Source: Phialocephala subalpina (Eukaryota > Ascomycota > Leotiomycetes > Helotiales > Mollisiaceae). Taken from it: a stretch of DNA of 64,000 nucleotides. The stretch's first letter is position 1, and every line of letters begins with the position of its first letter. Below, in pieces: positions 21,228 through 33,246 of this stretch. Position numbers and translations under genes: made by a program. The stretch is from the NCBI GenBank assembly GCA_900073065.1, contig FJOG01000040.1, forward strand, positions 288,822 through 352,821. The letters run 5' to 3'. The notes under the pieces are model-generated. The model was given only the letters and a program-made list of their open reading frames with translations, was not told the DNA's origin and ran no database searches.

Positions 21228-23572
21228 ATGAATGATACCTTATCAGAACAACTAACTTTATCCTTCAGTAACATGGCGGAAAACAGGGGCCATGATCTGT
21301 TCCGTTTCGAGCCCGGCGATGTGTCTATTAGAGTAAGGTCTTATCCTTTCGTGCCTTCCAGAGTTCAAGGCCCTTTAAGAAGTCGCTTTCATCTTCATCA
21401 CGAGCCCAGATATCCCTATAATATGAATGATGCTGACTCTGTGATTCAGGTTATGTACGCTGGCGAGATCTGCACAGGCATGGTGTCATCCCACGCTATG
21501 GCCCTCGGGAGTCCCGTTTGGGAGAAATTCCTATTTCCGCCTTGGAAAGAGACAAAAGATTTAGAAGGACAAGACGTCAGGACACCCCCTGTTCAGGAAC
21601 TCAGCTTCGTTGAAGACGATGGCGAAGCACTTCTGATCCTCCTACGCATTGCGCACTTGAAGTTCAAGGAAATTCCGACTGCACTCTCTTACGACCATTT
21701 GTTGAACTTGGCTATTCTCGTTGATCAGTATGACTGCATTGGTATTATTCGACCTTGGCTAGCCACATGGCTTGCGAACGAAGAAACGGAGTGGAAGGCG
21801 CCTGGGCGTGAGTGTTGGCTATTTATTGCTTGGGCCTTTGGAAGAAATGAAATCTTTGAGAGCTTGGCATTGAAGATGGTGAAGGGAATTGTGGTTGATG
21901 CGGGTGGAGTAACGTTTACTTCATCTGGAGAGCCCATGCCCGAGCCTATGCCAGATGGCATTATTGGTAATTCGACACACCAGATTCGCGCTCGCATACT
22001 TACGTATTTCTTTTTCAGAAAATATTCTGGACGTTCGTCAAGCTACTATTGACAAGCTACTTGGCATTCCTTACACGCACGTCGATCGTTACGAAAACAC
22101 TAATAATATAATCTGCAGGCGGGATGCTGACCAAAAAGATTGTGATGCTTTAGTCTATGGTTCACTCGTTAGAGGTCTTCAAATTGCTGGATTATGGCCC
22201 CGAAAGAAGCCAGAAGAAATTTATGTTAGCATCGACCAACTTGCATCTACACTCGACTCCTTGGAAATCTTTGTCCTGCCCAATACCAAACCTGATAGAT
22301 ACGGTTATTACCAGTATAACCGTGATCACTGCTCGTGCAGTGTCCATAATTTCAAAGAGCAAGTACGTACGGCACTCTCAGGTATCCCATTTCCCGTCCT
22401 CGACCCGCACTACCGACACATGGAAGCACAAAAGGCCCGGAGACCCATCGAGATCGCGGCAGCCGAGAGCGCTAAGTTGTTCAGTTTCAAGCATGGAAAT
22501 GTACAAATCAAAGTCACACATTGGAGCGAGCTCGTGAGGGGCAAGGTTTCGTCCCACTGCATGGTTCTGGCTAGTAAGCTCTGGGAGAACTTCATTTTTG
22601 ATCCAACGAAAAATCAGGGGAAAAGTAAGAAGCCACAATGTGAAAAGGAGGATAGCATTGAGCCTCGATGGGAAACTCAAACTCACAAGAGCCAACGTGT
22701 TGAGAGGCAAGATCCGACTAGCGAGAACGGCAAGCAAGAAACCTTAAGGCGGCCCGTCAAGGAGGTTGATTTTCGTGATAACGACAGCGAAGCTCTTCTC
22801 GTCCTCCTCCGCATTGCGCATCTCCAGTATAATGACGTCCCAACCACGTTGACCTACAAGACGCTCCTCGACGTCGCTGTGTTGTGCGACCGCTACAATT
22901 GCGTTGAGCTGGTTGAGCCTTGGTTATCACAATGGCTTTCAGACGAAGAGAAATCATGGAAGGAGGCAGGACATGAAAATTGGTTGTTTATTGCATGGGT
23001 CTTTGCCAGAGACAAAGTCTTTTCTGACTTGGCAGCCAGAATGGTTCGAGAGGCTACGACAAATGACGACGGCAAATGCTTGACATCATCTGGCGCAGAG
23101 GTGTCTGGGCCAATGCCGCCTAAGGTCCTTGGTGAGCGATTATTTCCTTTTCAAATTCGGGATGGTTTCGGAAGACGTGCTAACCTTGTCTCTAGAACGC
23201 ATCCAAGAAGTTCGTAAGGAGCTGATCAAAAACTTGCTCGAAGTGCCTTATAGTAGACTTGACCGGTACGAAAGCACAGTTGCCAGCATTTGTAGTCGAC
23301 CAGGCAACAGGGAGGGTTGTGATGCTGCGATTTATGGCTCCATTGCTCGGGGTGTGCAAAAGGCAGGCCTCTGGCCCCGGAAACAAGCTGAGGACATCCA
23401 TATGAGCGCCAAAGAACTTGCCACAAGGGTGAAAGATATCCGAATCTATGCCCCATACGACAGCTATAGCAACCAGTATTGCGGCGGTCCCGGTTTCTGG
23501 GACCAGATACCAAACATATTATCTGCCGTTCCAAGTCCAGTCCTCGACTTGCCCCGCCGACATATGATGTAG
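21228..23572 (+). CDS. BTB-like protein made of two fused copies of one module
   Basis: Three exons (21228-21966, 22019-23131, 23196-23572) encode 742 residues. The protein consists of two similar halves. Each has a BTB-like part (GEICTGMVSSHAMALGSPVW in half 1; LVRGKVSSHCMVLASKLWEN in half 2), then EALLxLLRIAHL, then a DQYDC/DRYNC segment with PWL-x-WL, then WLFIAW, then a second part with PY-x(2)-[VL]DRYE, a YGS-x-[VA]RG repeat and AGLWPRK. Both introns fall at the same place and phase: just after the MP-rich linker, splitting a Gly/Glu codon. The function is not known; BTB folds usually serve protein-protein contact. The neighbouring gene at 18826 is a more distant BTB protein. An ATG at 21273 is an alternative start. 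Confidence 0.8.
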
Positions 23573-24546
23573 AAGCAGAGCGCAACCTGATGCCGACAAA
23601 ACGTACTCTCCGCAGCCTCTTCAACGCCAAGGACATCTCTTGTATTTGGGAGACCATTCTTTTATGTTCACAGTTGCCATATCAATTAGACGCGCATTAG
23701 ATATGGATTTTATATTCCACTACACTTGTTAACAAATTTTCGGACTCTCTTTGTTTTCTGTCGAGAAGATGAATTCGTCCTATCGTCTCCGCTTAACGCA
23801 ATACTTACATTCCACTGCCTCTACCCTCTGTCCTGTATGGAGCTGGATTGAAACAATGTTTTGAATTAATGTATACACAATGGAAAAGAAAGACGAATGG
23901 AAGTGAGAGACAGACAGAGTGAATGATGAGGTAACGAACACAGAATGTGCTGTGTTAGCGTTCAACCTATGATATCCGCATTTAATTTCGAGCATTAATT
24001 GTAATATCAAGACACTAAAGCCAGATACGACCTCCCCCGGAGTCTTACAACCAGGGCAGGGACAATGTACTTCCAAAAGTTGGCGCCTTAAAAGACCATT
24101 ATGCTGGTCCAGATTATGACACAATACGCGGAAATCGTCCGTGCACCAACCCTAATTTTACTCCCGATATCCCCTTCTGACTTTGACAACCTTTTCTCTT
24201 CCTATATTTACCCCTAACTGTCTCAGTTGGCCTCCAAATGAGTTTCTTGCCACCTGTGTATTTCCCGGCCGCTGCACTTACCAAAAAAAACTCATTTGGG
24301 CGCCAAATGAAATAAATATCGTCACGATAAGAAATGAGGACCAGACTTCATTGGTAGTTGAACTCGACAATTTTATTTTTGGTCCCAAGATTGGTTAGTA
24401 TGCCTGGCCGCTTCTGCTCAGGCGCTAATCACCCCTCAGCTCGCCTTGGCCCTTAGCGGCTTGGCATAGAATTTTATTTGCCGCACAAACCACAAACCTT
24501 GTATCTTCTCATACCTTTCTCAACATCCCACGTCGCGACTCAAGCT
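23573..24546. other. Intergenic region, with a 12-base inverted repeat
   Basis: About 970 AT-rich bases. A perfect 12-base inverted repeat, CCAAATGAGTTT (24234-24245) and AAACTCATTTGG (24288-24299), brackets 42 bases upstream of the HNH gene. It could form a hairpin or mark a small element remnant. No gene is supported. Confidence 0.45.
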
Positions 24547-25962
24547 ATGCCACCATCCCAGCAGCCACTATTTACAGATGAGGACTGTAACCTCCCAAGC
24601 CAAGAGCGTTTTAACCTTCTGGAGCGCTTACAAATTTCGCTTGGCGATATACCCCCGCATTTTTGGGCAGCGTGCCATCTGTGTGACGTTCAAAAGCTAG
24701 CATTGTTGGTACAGACTGCTGAGCTTAATCCGAATATTGTCTGCATAGCTGCTGGACAAACCTATACAATGGTAGCGAACTGTAAGATGAGTACTATCGG
24801 GCTCAATTACGACACGTAGCCAACATTTTACAGGGAATCAATCTATCCCAGGGTCAGCTTCAGCTGCAACAACACCACGGTCATCACCAATCCTTCATAG
24901 ACTACAATCACCACTGTCAGGATCTCCTTCATCCCCTTTACAAGGATCGCCACAAGACGCAAATACTCCGCCAGCCAAAATGCAAAAAACCTCTTTTACT
25001 CGCTCCAAATCAGCACGCGACAGTGTAAGTTTAAAATACACTCCTTATTACTTTACAAAGCTATTACTAATATAGTACAGGCAGCAAGACGAGACAATTC
25101 TCGCTGTGTACTTACTGGCACCAGGGCTATCCAAGTTGCTCATATCTATCCCTTCTGTCTCTTAACGAAAGAAGAGGATACGTTCGGCAAACGGCATGTC
25201 TTTTGGCGCATGCTAAGGAACTTCTGGCCTGAGGAAAAAATCACTACTTGGGAAGCAGCCATTTTCCCAAATGGCCCAGAGGAACGCGGTCTCGAAACAG
25301 CTAGAAACATGATTACTCTTTCGGCGGATGCGCATATCCTTTGGAACGAAGGAGCATTTGCTCTTAAACCAATCTCTGTTTCTGAGGATAATACAACCCT
25401 AACGATCCAATTCTTTTGGCAAGCCAAACACCCCCTGGTTATGCCAACAATCAACCTCACTACTATACCACTGTCAACTAGAAATCTTGAGAGCAATGAC
25501 GAAACCCGCCTAATCGACTGCCGCCAATCCGAAGACCGCCGTATCAAATCTGGTGACCTCTTCGAGCTAACAACCGACGATCCAGAAGCAAGACCATTGC
25601 CAAGTATGGCGCTACTAGAAATGCAGTGGTTCCTCCAAAGAGTTATGGGCATGGCAGGCGCTGCAGACGAGTTGAAAGACTCCGAATACCATTTCTCGGA
25701 CAATGGTTTGTATGACTGGGGGCCCTATAATGATGGAGATAATATTAGCAATCTAGGGGAATTTGATGAGGATGAAGGTGATATTAGCAATCTGGGACTC
25801 GATGAGGGTAGAGATGAATCCTTTCTATCTAATATTGCCAGTCTGTCAGACCCTGTTATACCAGATAACACTGGCGTACTCCCTTCTATCGAGGCACCCA
25901 AGCATTATACAGAGGAGATGGAGGAGGTGGAGGAGAGGTTTAGAGATGGAGCAGTTATGTAG
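24547..25962 (+). CDS. HNH endonuclease-like (HNH_2) fungal protein
   Basis: A fungal protein with an HNH_2-type domain; family members are mostly uncharacterised and may or may not cut DNA. Exons 24547-24781, 24834-25024 and 25081-25962 give 435 residues. The N-terminal 140 residues hold a Leu-rich helical part and a Ser/Pro-rich linker (SPLSGSPSSPLQGSPQ). The domain starts in exon 3 with RRDNSRCVLTG, then AIQVAHIYPFCL (the first His of the fold), and later NMITLSADAHILWNEGAFAL, which supplies the N and second H. The C-terminus is acidic and contains a small repeat, in which DNISNLGEF and DISNLGLDE are followed by SNIASL. The 50-60 base introns have clean consensus sites. Confidence 0.82.
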
Positions 25963-27588
25963 CATGTAGTATAAATTCCAAAGATTGCTCCTCTGGGCTA
26001 AAAAGCTAAAAGCAAACCTTATAAGAGGTCAGTAAATAGATACGAAATAAAATAATTATTTAAAAAGTTGGCCTTGTATGCTTGTATAGAATAAGTTGCA
26101 TATTTTTTGTAAGCGTTGAACAAATTTAGCACGAGCTTTTAGTCGAGGGCGGATAATCCATTGGAATCCAAAATCGGCCCTGGCAGGGATCTAAAACTCG
26201 ACTGGAAAACCGGGTCAGAAGGGGCCCAATCAGGCCGCCAGGGAGCCAAAACTGGATCCTAATTATAGTGCTCAGGGTATGCGGCTGCTCAGGGCATAGC
26301 TCAGGGGTGCTCACCCTCGGCCCAGGTTAAAGCAGCGGCTGCTCACGTCCAGAGACTAAAACGTAACCAGCAAAAGAAAAAGTCGAGTATGACTATACTG
26401 GTAATTTTCGAAGTGTGATAATGAGGGCTCTGAATGAAGTGGGCAGGGAGGATGAGGGGAAGGAGAAGGAAACTATCTGGAAAGGGGGAAAAGAGAATAG
26501 TAGAACAAGTGGAAAGGGTTTCAAAAGGGGGAAGGAGCTAAGCGAAAAGGCGAAAGGAGGGGCATTCGAGAGCGGAGTAAAATGGCACGTGACCGAGGGG
26601 GTCTCCTCTGCAGGTGATTTTTATTCTCGAATTCATTCTCATGCAAGTCGTTGAGCAATTTCCAAAAGATTATTCAGCGTCCCGCAGATATACTTAACTT
26701 TGTTTCTAACCTAATAATGCCAACACAATTACTTGATCACATGACTGTGAGAACTCCTTTTGCCCGTTCACATTTCTCCTTCCGCCTTTTTGGTCGCCCT
26801 TTCCTTTCACCTTACACCAAGCCACTTTCTCTTGCCGTCGCTTGCTGAGGCTGATCCTTACTTCAGCCGCAATTCTGGAAACTGACCTGACTAACAGAAG
26901 AGTATTGCGACCGTGGTAGGAAATGATTGTGCTACAGCAGCTAGATGCGCAGATTGAGGAGCTTACCGAAAGTGCGCCATTCGAGGCTGAGAACTGCCTA
27001 GGAATGATCGAGTTGACCCCAAGTTTCACACCAACTTGCGGTAAGAATTCTTCCCGTACCATTGCAACTAATCACTAACAGTCATATTGCAGACTTGCAG
27101 CGGAGATTGTATCCTACAAACTAGAGATTAGATGCGTTATCATCTGAGGAAAAGTTTTACAGATAAATGCGTAGTCCAAACAATAGGTTGGGTTGCTCTG
27201 CTGGGCCCAAATTTCGGGGGCTGATTTCGGGGCTTTCACTGGAGTCATAGCGTTCCACAGACTCCTATGCCCTGTTCATTCAGTTCCTCAAGCGCCCAAA
27301 ATTTCTCCCAGGAATTTGTGATGCACAGTCTCGTCCTTGACTGACTTTTTTCCACATATGCGGATGTCTATTCATCTCCAAGTTTCTAGCAGAGAGCAGG
27401 ATTGGATGAGGTATCTTAGCGTGTCCCAGAAGGCTCGCCATTTGAATGACATGTTGCATGCCTGCAGTGCACCAAAGTCACGATGAGGCGCAGCAAAACT
27501 TGCCAGCCACTTCTTAGGCAGCGTGGAAAACTTTCAACATATCCATCATTCCTTCATCCTCAAGTTTGAGCAACAATCAAACCTAGAA
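25963..27588. other. Intergenic region, no gene supported
   Basis: About 1.6 kb between the HNH and 2EXR genes. A GC-richer patch near 26130-26350 repeats CTCAGG-type words. A short frame from 26923 (MIVLQQLDAQIEELTESAPF) looks protein-like but is only about 50 codons and has no partner exon that I can support. Confidence 0.35.
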
Positions 27589-28629
27589 ATGGATTACTCT
27601 CAAATACCTCCCGCAGATCACCAGCATTGGTCCTTAGTTCAAATCCCGACCCCAAACACCTACCAATATCCGAATTGGAGAAGACGAGCCGAGGGCGACC
27701 ATCCATGGCCTGGCGCACTGATGCCACCAAACAGATTCATGAAAATCGATCGTTGCATTCTCGAATCCTTTCATCTGTTCTCAAAGTTTCCGACCGAAAT
27801 TCGACTGAATGTCTGGCGATTCACGTGCTTTCCTCGAGTAGTAGAAGTCCAAGTCATCGAACCAGTTAGAATTCCCGACAAAACTTGTTCTTTTGTATCG
27901 TTTCATACACGCTCTCAATTACCGGCAGCCTTCTCCGTCTGTACAGAATCGAGAGCAGTAGTCCTACCCTTTTATAAGCTTTGCTTCGGTTCTGCGCTCC
28001 GACAAGACTTAGCGCCATCCACGATCTATTTCAATCCCGATGTTGATACATTGTTCTTCAAATTTGACCAATCTAGAGCGAGAACCAGCGCAAGTAAGCA
28101 TGCCCTCAAGGCTTTCATCGAGCACTCAGTCAACACACAATGCGGCCACGAAAGACTTGATATGCAATTGGTCAAAAGAATTGCTATCAGCCACCGAGCT
28201 GTCGACCGATCAAATGATTTCGCCGAGCTTGTCCCACACCTCGGGTTCCTGGCTAGATTGGAAGAACTCATCGTTGTTGCTGAACGAGAGGAGGTGTCAA
28301 TTGGGAGTCAAGTTGTTTTGAGTGAACCTGAAGCTCGTGATCCAGGAATTGCTCTTTTGCAGAAATGGGTCGATCATGAGTTCACCAAGAATCAGAGCTA
28401 TGCGATGGCATGGCGAAGGGAAAATATAGCGGGTCTGGTTGCCAAGGTGATGGAAGCTGAATATGAGCGCATGTATCCTCCACCTCCTCGACGTCCCTTG
28501 GAAGACGAGACGAAGGCCTTGAAGGATGAAGAAGTGGAGGCGCCCGAGCCTGGCGATGAAGCCACTACCGCTGCAGAGGATTGGTCTTCAGATTTGTTCA
28601 GCTCGCTAGATCTTCTTTCCTTCAACTAA
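27589..28629 (+). CDS. 2EXR domain protein
   Basis: This single-exon gene encodes 346 residues. A 2EXR (F-box-like fungal) domain is seen at about residues 61-80: FHLFSKFPTEIRLNVWRFTC, with the following FPRVVEVQVIEP and later SVCTESRAVVLPFYKLCFG and IYFNPDVDTLFF, which are hallmark segments. The region near the C-terminus has a Pro-rich stretch (YPPPPRRPLEDE) and an acidic tail. I chose ATG 27589 because the frame upstream has no ATG in the open part. The function of this family is unknown; 2EXR proteins are abundant in Leotiomycetes and related classes. No neighbour suggests a role. Confidence 0.85.
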   Translation: MDYSQIPPADHQHWSLVQIPTPNTYQYPNWRRRAEGDHPWPGALMPPNRFMKIDRCILESFHLFSKFPTEIRLNVWRFTCFPRVVEVQVIEPVRIPDKTCSFVSFHTRSQLPAAFSVCTESRAVVLPFYKLCFGSALRQDLAPSTIYFNPDVDTLFFKFDQSRARTSASKHALKAFIEHSVNTQCGHERLDMQLVKRIAISHRAVDRSNDFAELVPHLGFLARLEELIVVAEREEVSIGSQVVLSEPEARDPGIALLQKWVDHEFTKNQSYAMAWRRENIAGLVAKVMEAEYERMYPPPPRRPLEDETKALKDEEVEAPEPGDEATTAAEDWSSDLFSSLDLLSFN

Positions 28630-28999
28630 ATACTCTGGATATCTTGGACCCTCCTCAACTTCTCGATGCATCCGTCCTCATCAACATCAACTTTCAGGTT
28701 CTTCGGCTGTCAAAACGGAGCGACTTCGCCTGTCGTAAACCAGTACCCTAGATCACCAATCATGTCGACTGCGCCGTCTACCGGAGACATTTCTAGCAAC
28801 GTCTCCAAACCATTCGGGGACATTCGTGGGTTAGCGATGTCAGCTCTATTTACCTCGCTGGTCAGCACTAGCGAAAAGGGGACCTTTATCTAAGCTTCAT
28901 CATGAATAAAAAGATCTTCCGTCGCAATAAGAAAGAAATGGATGTCCTCAAAACTCGAGGCACAATCATTCAACCAATATTCCCCCGACAGTTTTTAAG
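28630..28999. other. Spacer between 2EXR gene and glycosyltransferase
   Basis: About 370 bases holding the end of one gene and the promoter of the next. A 75-codon frame (28666-28893) shows no family feature. Confidence 0.35.
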
Positions 29000-30814
29000 A
29001 TGGCGTTTAAGCAACATCACGCCTGGTTTCTTGTGCCTTCTTGGGGCCATATCACTAGTGCCAACGCACTCATTTCTCGAATGTTGCAGCTGAACCCAGA
29101 CTTAGTGGTCACTGTCGTACATCATGCTATGACTTGTAAGTTTTAATCGGAATTTTAGAGTGCGGGGTATTGACTTTGCATCGTCAGTCGAAAAAGCTGA
29201 AGCAGACATCGCTCAATATGAAGACATTCCACAAGACAGAATTCGAATTGTTGGCGTTGGAGATGCTGAGTATATCCAGCTTAAAACTTGGATTCCGAAA
29301 TGTTAATCGGAGTCTAGAGTCGCCAAGCTCGAAGGTACGAAGTTTATGATAGTAGCGTTCAAGCAGCTATGTGACGGTTGGCTCAGCACCCTCGAAGGCC
29401 TTGTCGAGGATGGTGCCAAGTGGCCAAAGCCTACGGCACTCATGAACGACCAATTTGGAGCCAACCTGGTTCTTCCAGATGCCAAGAAGATCGTAGGACC
29501 AAGCTGCAAGACGTTCATGCATTGGACTCCTAGCGCGACATCATTTTACAGCTTCTTGGCTCCCGGGAAGCTGGGCGGTTTTGCTGATTATGAGGAGACT
29601 GTTGAAAACTACCTCAAAGATGACGAGTTGCGGAAAGGAAGAGAAAGATCAGAGATCTTGGAAGAGGTGAGCATCCATCAACAGCGCCAAACCCTGATGC
29701 GTCACTCCGACCAACAGATGATCAGGTATGCAAAGCCAAGAATGGTACGGACGGACTCAATGGAACAGTTTGCAAAGTCCCAGGACGGCCAGACATGTAT
29801 GACTACGAACGTGAAGCCAGCAACGGGCCATCACCTCAAGGTCTCGCTCACATGCTTTGCACAATGGTTGATCTAGCCAAAAGCACCGATGGAGTCATCT
29901 GTGCCTCATCTGAAGCTATAGAAGGTGAAGCCTTGAAAACATGTAGCGAGTTCCAAAAAATCTACGGTGTTGGACTTTCTGTAGCACCACGCGGATGGAG
30001 TACAGGTCTCACGGTCAAGGATGACACTATTCGCACCTTCCTTGACAAGTTTGAGCACAACTCTGTGCTTTACATCTCTTTCGGGTAAGTTAATTCCCGA
30101 TGCTGTTCCTTCCAGATTGAAGCGTTTCTCACTTACAGCCTCAAAGATCAATGTTCTTCCCAACCACCGAGCCCACCCACGTGACCGCCTTCCTCGAAAC
30201 CCTGGAAGCCACCTCCTTCCCTTTCATCTTCGGTCTAGGCGGTCGTCTCGCAACTGGAACTCTCGAGTCATCTCTTATAGATCGCATCAATGCCTCTGGT
30301 AAAGGCCTCATCCACAACGCATGGGTTGACCAACAAGCTATTCTTCAACATGATGCTGTAGGTTGGTTCTTGACACATGGTGGTTGGAACAGTATTGCAG
30401 AGAGTCTGATTGCGGGAGTACCGATGATGGTTTGGCCGTTGGCGCAGAGTGATCAAGCTCTTAATGGGGCGTTGCTGTCTACGGGGGAGAAGAGGTTGGG
30501 GTTTGAGTTTTTGCAGGTGAGTGGATATACGTTCTGTAGAGAAGCCGCACTGCGGGGATTTTGTTTCGGGAATGATTGAGCTGACAAGATTGCAGATCAG
30601 ACAAGGTGCAGCACAAGGCAAGGCTATGAGAACGGGCCAGCCAATCAACGGTGACCTTGAGAGCGTCAAAGAAGAGTTTGAAGATGTTTTTACTAAGGCG
30701 AGAGGTGTCGAGGGTGAGAGGATCAGAGAAAATGTCGAAGCTCTTGCTGTGGAGCTGAGGAAAGAGAGGGACGGGAGAGCTGATTCTGTAATCAAGGAAT
30801 TGGCGTTTGTGTGA
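29000..30814 (+). CDS. UDP-glycosyltransferase (GT1-like)
   Basis: A glycosyltransferase that likely moves a sugar from a UDP-sugar to a small lipophilic acceptor; the acceptor is not predictable. Six exons (29000-29135, 29188-29269, 29318-29666, 29726-30084, 30147-30516, 30596-30814) give 504 residues, the usual length. The N-terminal half begins AWFLVPSWGHITSANALISR, the acceptor-side Rossmann fold. The donor-side half has VLYISFGSMFFPTTEPTH, NAWVDQQAILQHDAVGWFL and the signature THGGWNSIAESLIAGVPMM followed by WPLAQSDQ, the PSPG-like UDP box. One small intron (29270-29317) removes an in-frame stop and restores a continuous protein. There is no signal peptide or C-terminal membrane anchor, so it is probably cytosolic. 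Confidence 0.88.
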
Positions 30815-32312
30815 GGTTGTGAGGTTGATCATTTGGCAAGGGGGACGAGACCGTTTGGGCCAACCCCGCACGCCTAGACCCCCCTTTTTTGATCGCTTAC
30901 GAGAAAGAAGCATATCAGAGCAAAGTAAGATGAGAAACTTTGTCTTTTGGCGCAAGGGCTGTCTGGTTCTGGATTTGCTTCTAAATCTTGAGTGAAGATC
31001 GGAGCAAGACACAGTTCTCAATAGAGAAAGAGTATAAGCCATTCAAGTAGATCGAACATTTCTCATCTTGCACCCTGCATTCTCACCTCCAGGTGCTGAC
31101 AAAGGCGACTACAATATGCAGGTGAGGTTGTCTGATTTTGACGTCGCGGAATACTCTATAGACAATTCGATGGGGACGAGAGAAACCCGACATCGGAATA
31201 CTCTCGTCATCCTCGGCTTTCATAATCCAGGCATCCGGAGACACTTGTCCGCATCTCGAGCCTCGTCCCGCAGGATCTCATCGAGAAGCTTCTTCAACTT
31301 TCAATTACCGAAGTAGACTGGATGATGTCGAGAGAAGAATGCGGCAGCTATGGGTAGATGTCCGCGTGATACCGCAACGTACAGTAGCTGCCGTAGTTGT
31401 GGCCAAAGCGAGCTCGCGTATGCTGCAACGTGGTTGCCACGATCACGATATTTTGTTTCAGTATCGTGCTTGCCCTACCCCTCATCAGAAGTTTCTGCCC
31501 TACAAAACGTCACACTGCATTTCATTCACATCTGATATGAGACCTCCAATCGAGAATCGCGGAAGCGCCGGAACTTTCCCTCCTCTCGCAGATCTTCGTC
31601 TCCATTATCGAACGAGAGTTGCAGGACGCAGCACTGTTCACAACCATCACTTTCGAATCCGACAGGAGACTGGATATGCTGCACTCTACCCATGCCGGCA
31701 TTAGTAATGCTTGTCCTTGTAATGTCGGTATATGAGTCAATCAATTAATTCTCCTCGTTGGGTGGCTTGTTTACCCACCCAATGGCTGTTCATCTGCATC
31801 CCGAACATGCCGAACACATTGACCTCGACCACGATAGCTTCACGATCGTCCAACAAATTTTCTTCCTTGCACATAACACCACCACGTCGCCGTCGCTTCC
31901 GCCTTATGCCTCTCGCTGTTCGGTGTCAGAGAACGTCGGTGAGGGATTGGACATCATTTCCTGAATGGCTTCATCACATGCTGCACTCTTCCACCCTTCC
32001 CGCATTGTCATCATCTGATTGTTGGGATCTCTTCTCAGAATTGTCGCAGGATTTCGAGGAGGTTCCAATGACTATGAAGTATCGAGATGCAAGGTCAGCG
32101 ATTGGAACAAATTTTCCCCCATTCGCATTTCTACTGTTTTCCGTTTGTCAGATGCCGACATTTCCATGATGATGTGATGTGATGATCAATTTTCGTCGTA
32201 TATATACAGCCCCTCCGCTTACGTCCAGTGACGATCAATCAAGAGAGCAAGCCAAACATCCAGTTGCAGTAGAACATAGCAAGAGAAGTCGAAAACTCGA
32301 AAATAAGTCGCA
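30815..32312. promoter_or_regulatory. Long promoter region of the opsin-related gene
   Basis: About 1.5 kb without a supported gene. A TATATATA box at 32199-32206 lies about 107 bases before the start, followed by a CCCCT stress-element-like core at 32210-32214. Repeated GATG/TGATG words sit just upstream. The rest shows nothing distinctive. Confidence 0.45.
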
Positions 32313-33246
32313 ATGGGTGTCATTCTCCTTGATCGTTCGAACGATGCTCTCGATATCAACCCTCCCGTGGGCAACTTCCACCTCGTCGTCCATGGCTCAG
32401 ACTGGTTGTGGGCGGTGACTGCCGTCTACTGCGTTGTTCTTATTGCGGTAATCGTATCAACCTACTTCGCCAAGCAAGGAGAGAAGATCTTCCACTACTT
32501 GCTCACGATTTCCCTCCTCACCGGCTCCGTCGCATACTTCACCATGGCTTCAGATCTCGGCTCCACTGCTGTAGCTACAGCTGACAATGACTCTGGCACT
32601 CGACAAATCTTCTATGCTAGATACATCAATTGGTATGTTTCATCTCCTCCCTCACCTATAGAATGGAACACTAATGGAGTGAAGGTTCGTCGGCTGGACC
32701 CCAATCATCCTCTCGGTCGGTCTTGTCTCCGGCGTATCCTGGGCGACCATCGTCTACAACGTCGCGCTGTCCTGGGCCTGGGTAGCAATCTGGCTCGCGG
32801 GCGCCATGACCGGCACAACCTATAAATGGGGCTTCTTCACGTTCGGTCTTCTCGCGAACTTCCTCCTGTCCGCATCCCTTCTCCACACCGGTTCCGTCAC
32901 CGCCAAGCGTCTCGATATCACAAAGCACTACTCTGCTCTCGCCGGCTATCTTGTCTTCTTCTGGCTGATCATGTACCCAATTGCTTGGGGATGCGATGAT
33001 GGCGGAAATGAGATCGGGGTTACGAGTGGATTTATCTTTTTTGGCATCTTGGATTTGTTCACGGTTCCGTTTCTCGCAATCGGCCTGTTGGTGTTGGCCA
33101 ATACTTGGGACTACAAGAATTTGAATCTGTACTTCACGCAGTACGGTCGTGTTCCATCGGGAGGCGAGTTCCAAGAGAGAATTCAGAGGGAGAAGGCTGA
33201 GGAGGCGACGGCTACTGCTCCACCTGAGGGAAGTCAAACTGTCTAA
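32313..33246 (+). CDS. Opsin-related protein (HSP30/YRO2 type), lacks retinal lysine
   Basis: A seven-helix membrane protein of the fungal opsin-related family (HSP30, YRO2, MRH1), usually located in the plasma membrane and induced by stress. Two exons (32313-32632, 32685-33246) encode 293 residues with clear helices. The third helix keeps ARYINW where proton-pumping rhodopsins have ARYADW, so the counter-ion Asp is Asn106. The last helix reads GILDLFTVPFLAIGLLV; the retinal-binding Lys of LDxxxK is Val234. It therefore cannot bind retinal by the usual Schiff base and is not a light pump. It is convergent with the RTA1 gene. The gene starts with ATG in good context after a TATA box. Confidence 0.88.

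Noticed and set aside
28666..28893. 75-codon ATG frame after the 2EXR gene
   Set aside because: Ser/Pro-rich, no motif, and it lies in the 3' region of the preceding gene.
31339..32169. Several overlapping frames between the glycosyltransferase and opsin-related genes
   Set aside because: All are short, mutually overlapping and without family features; more likely promoter sequence.
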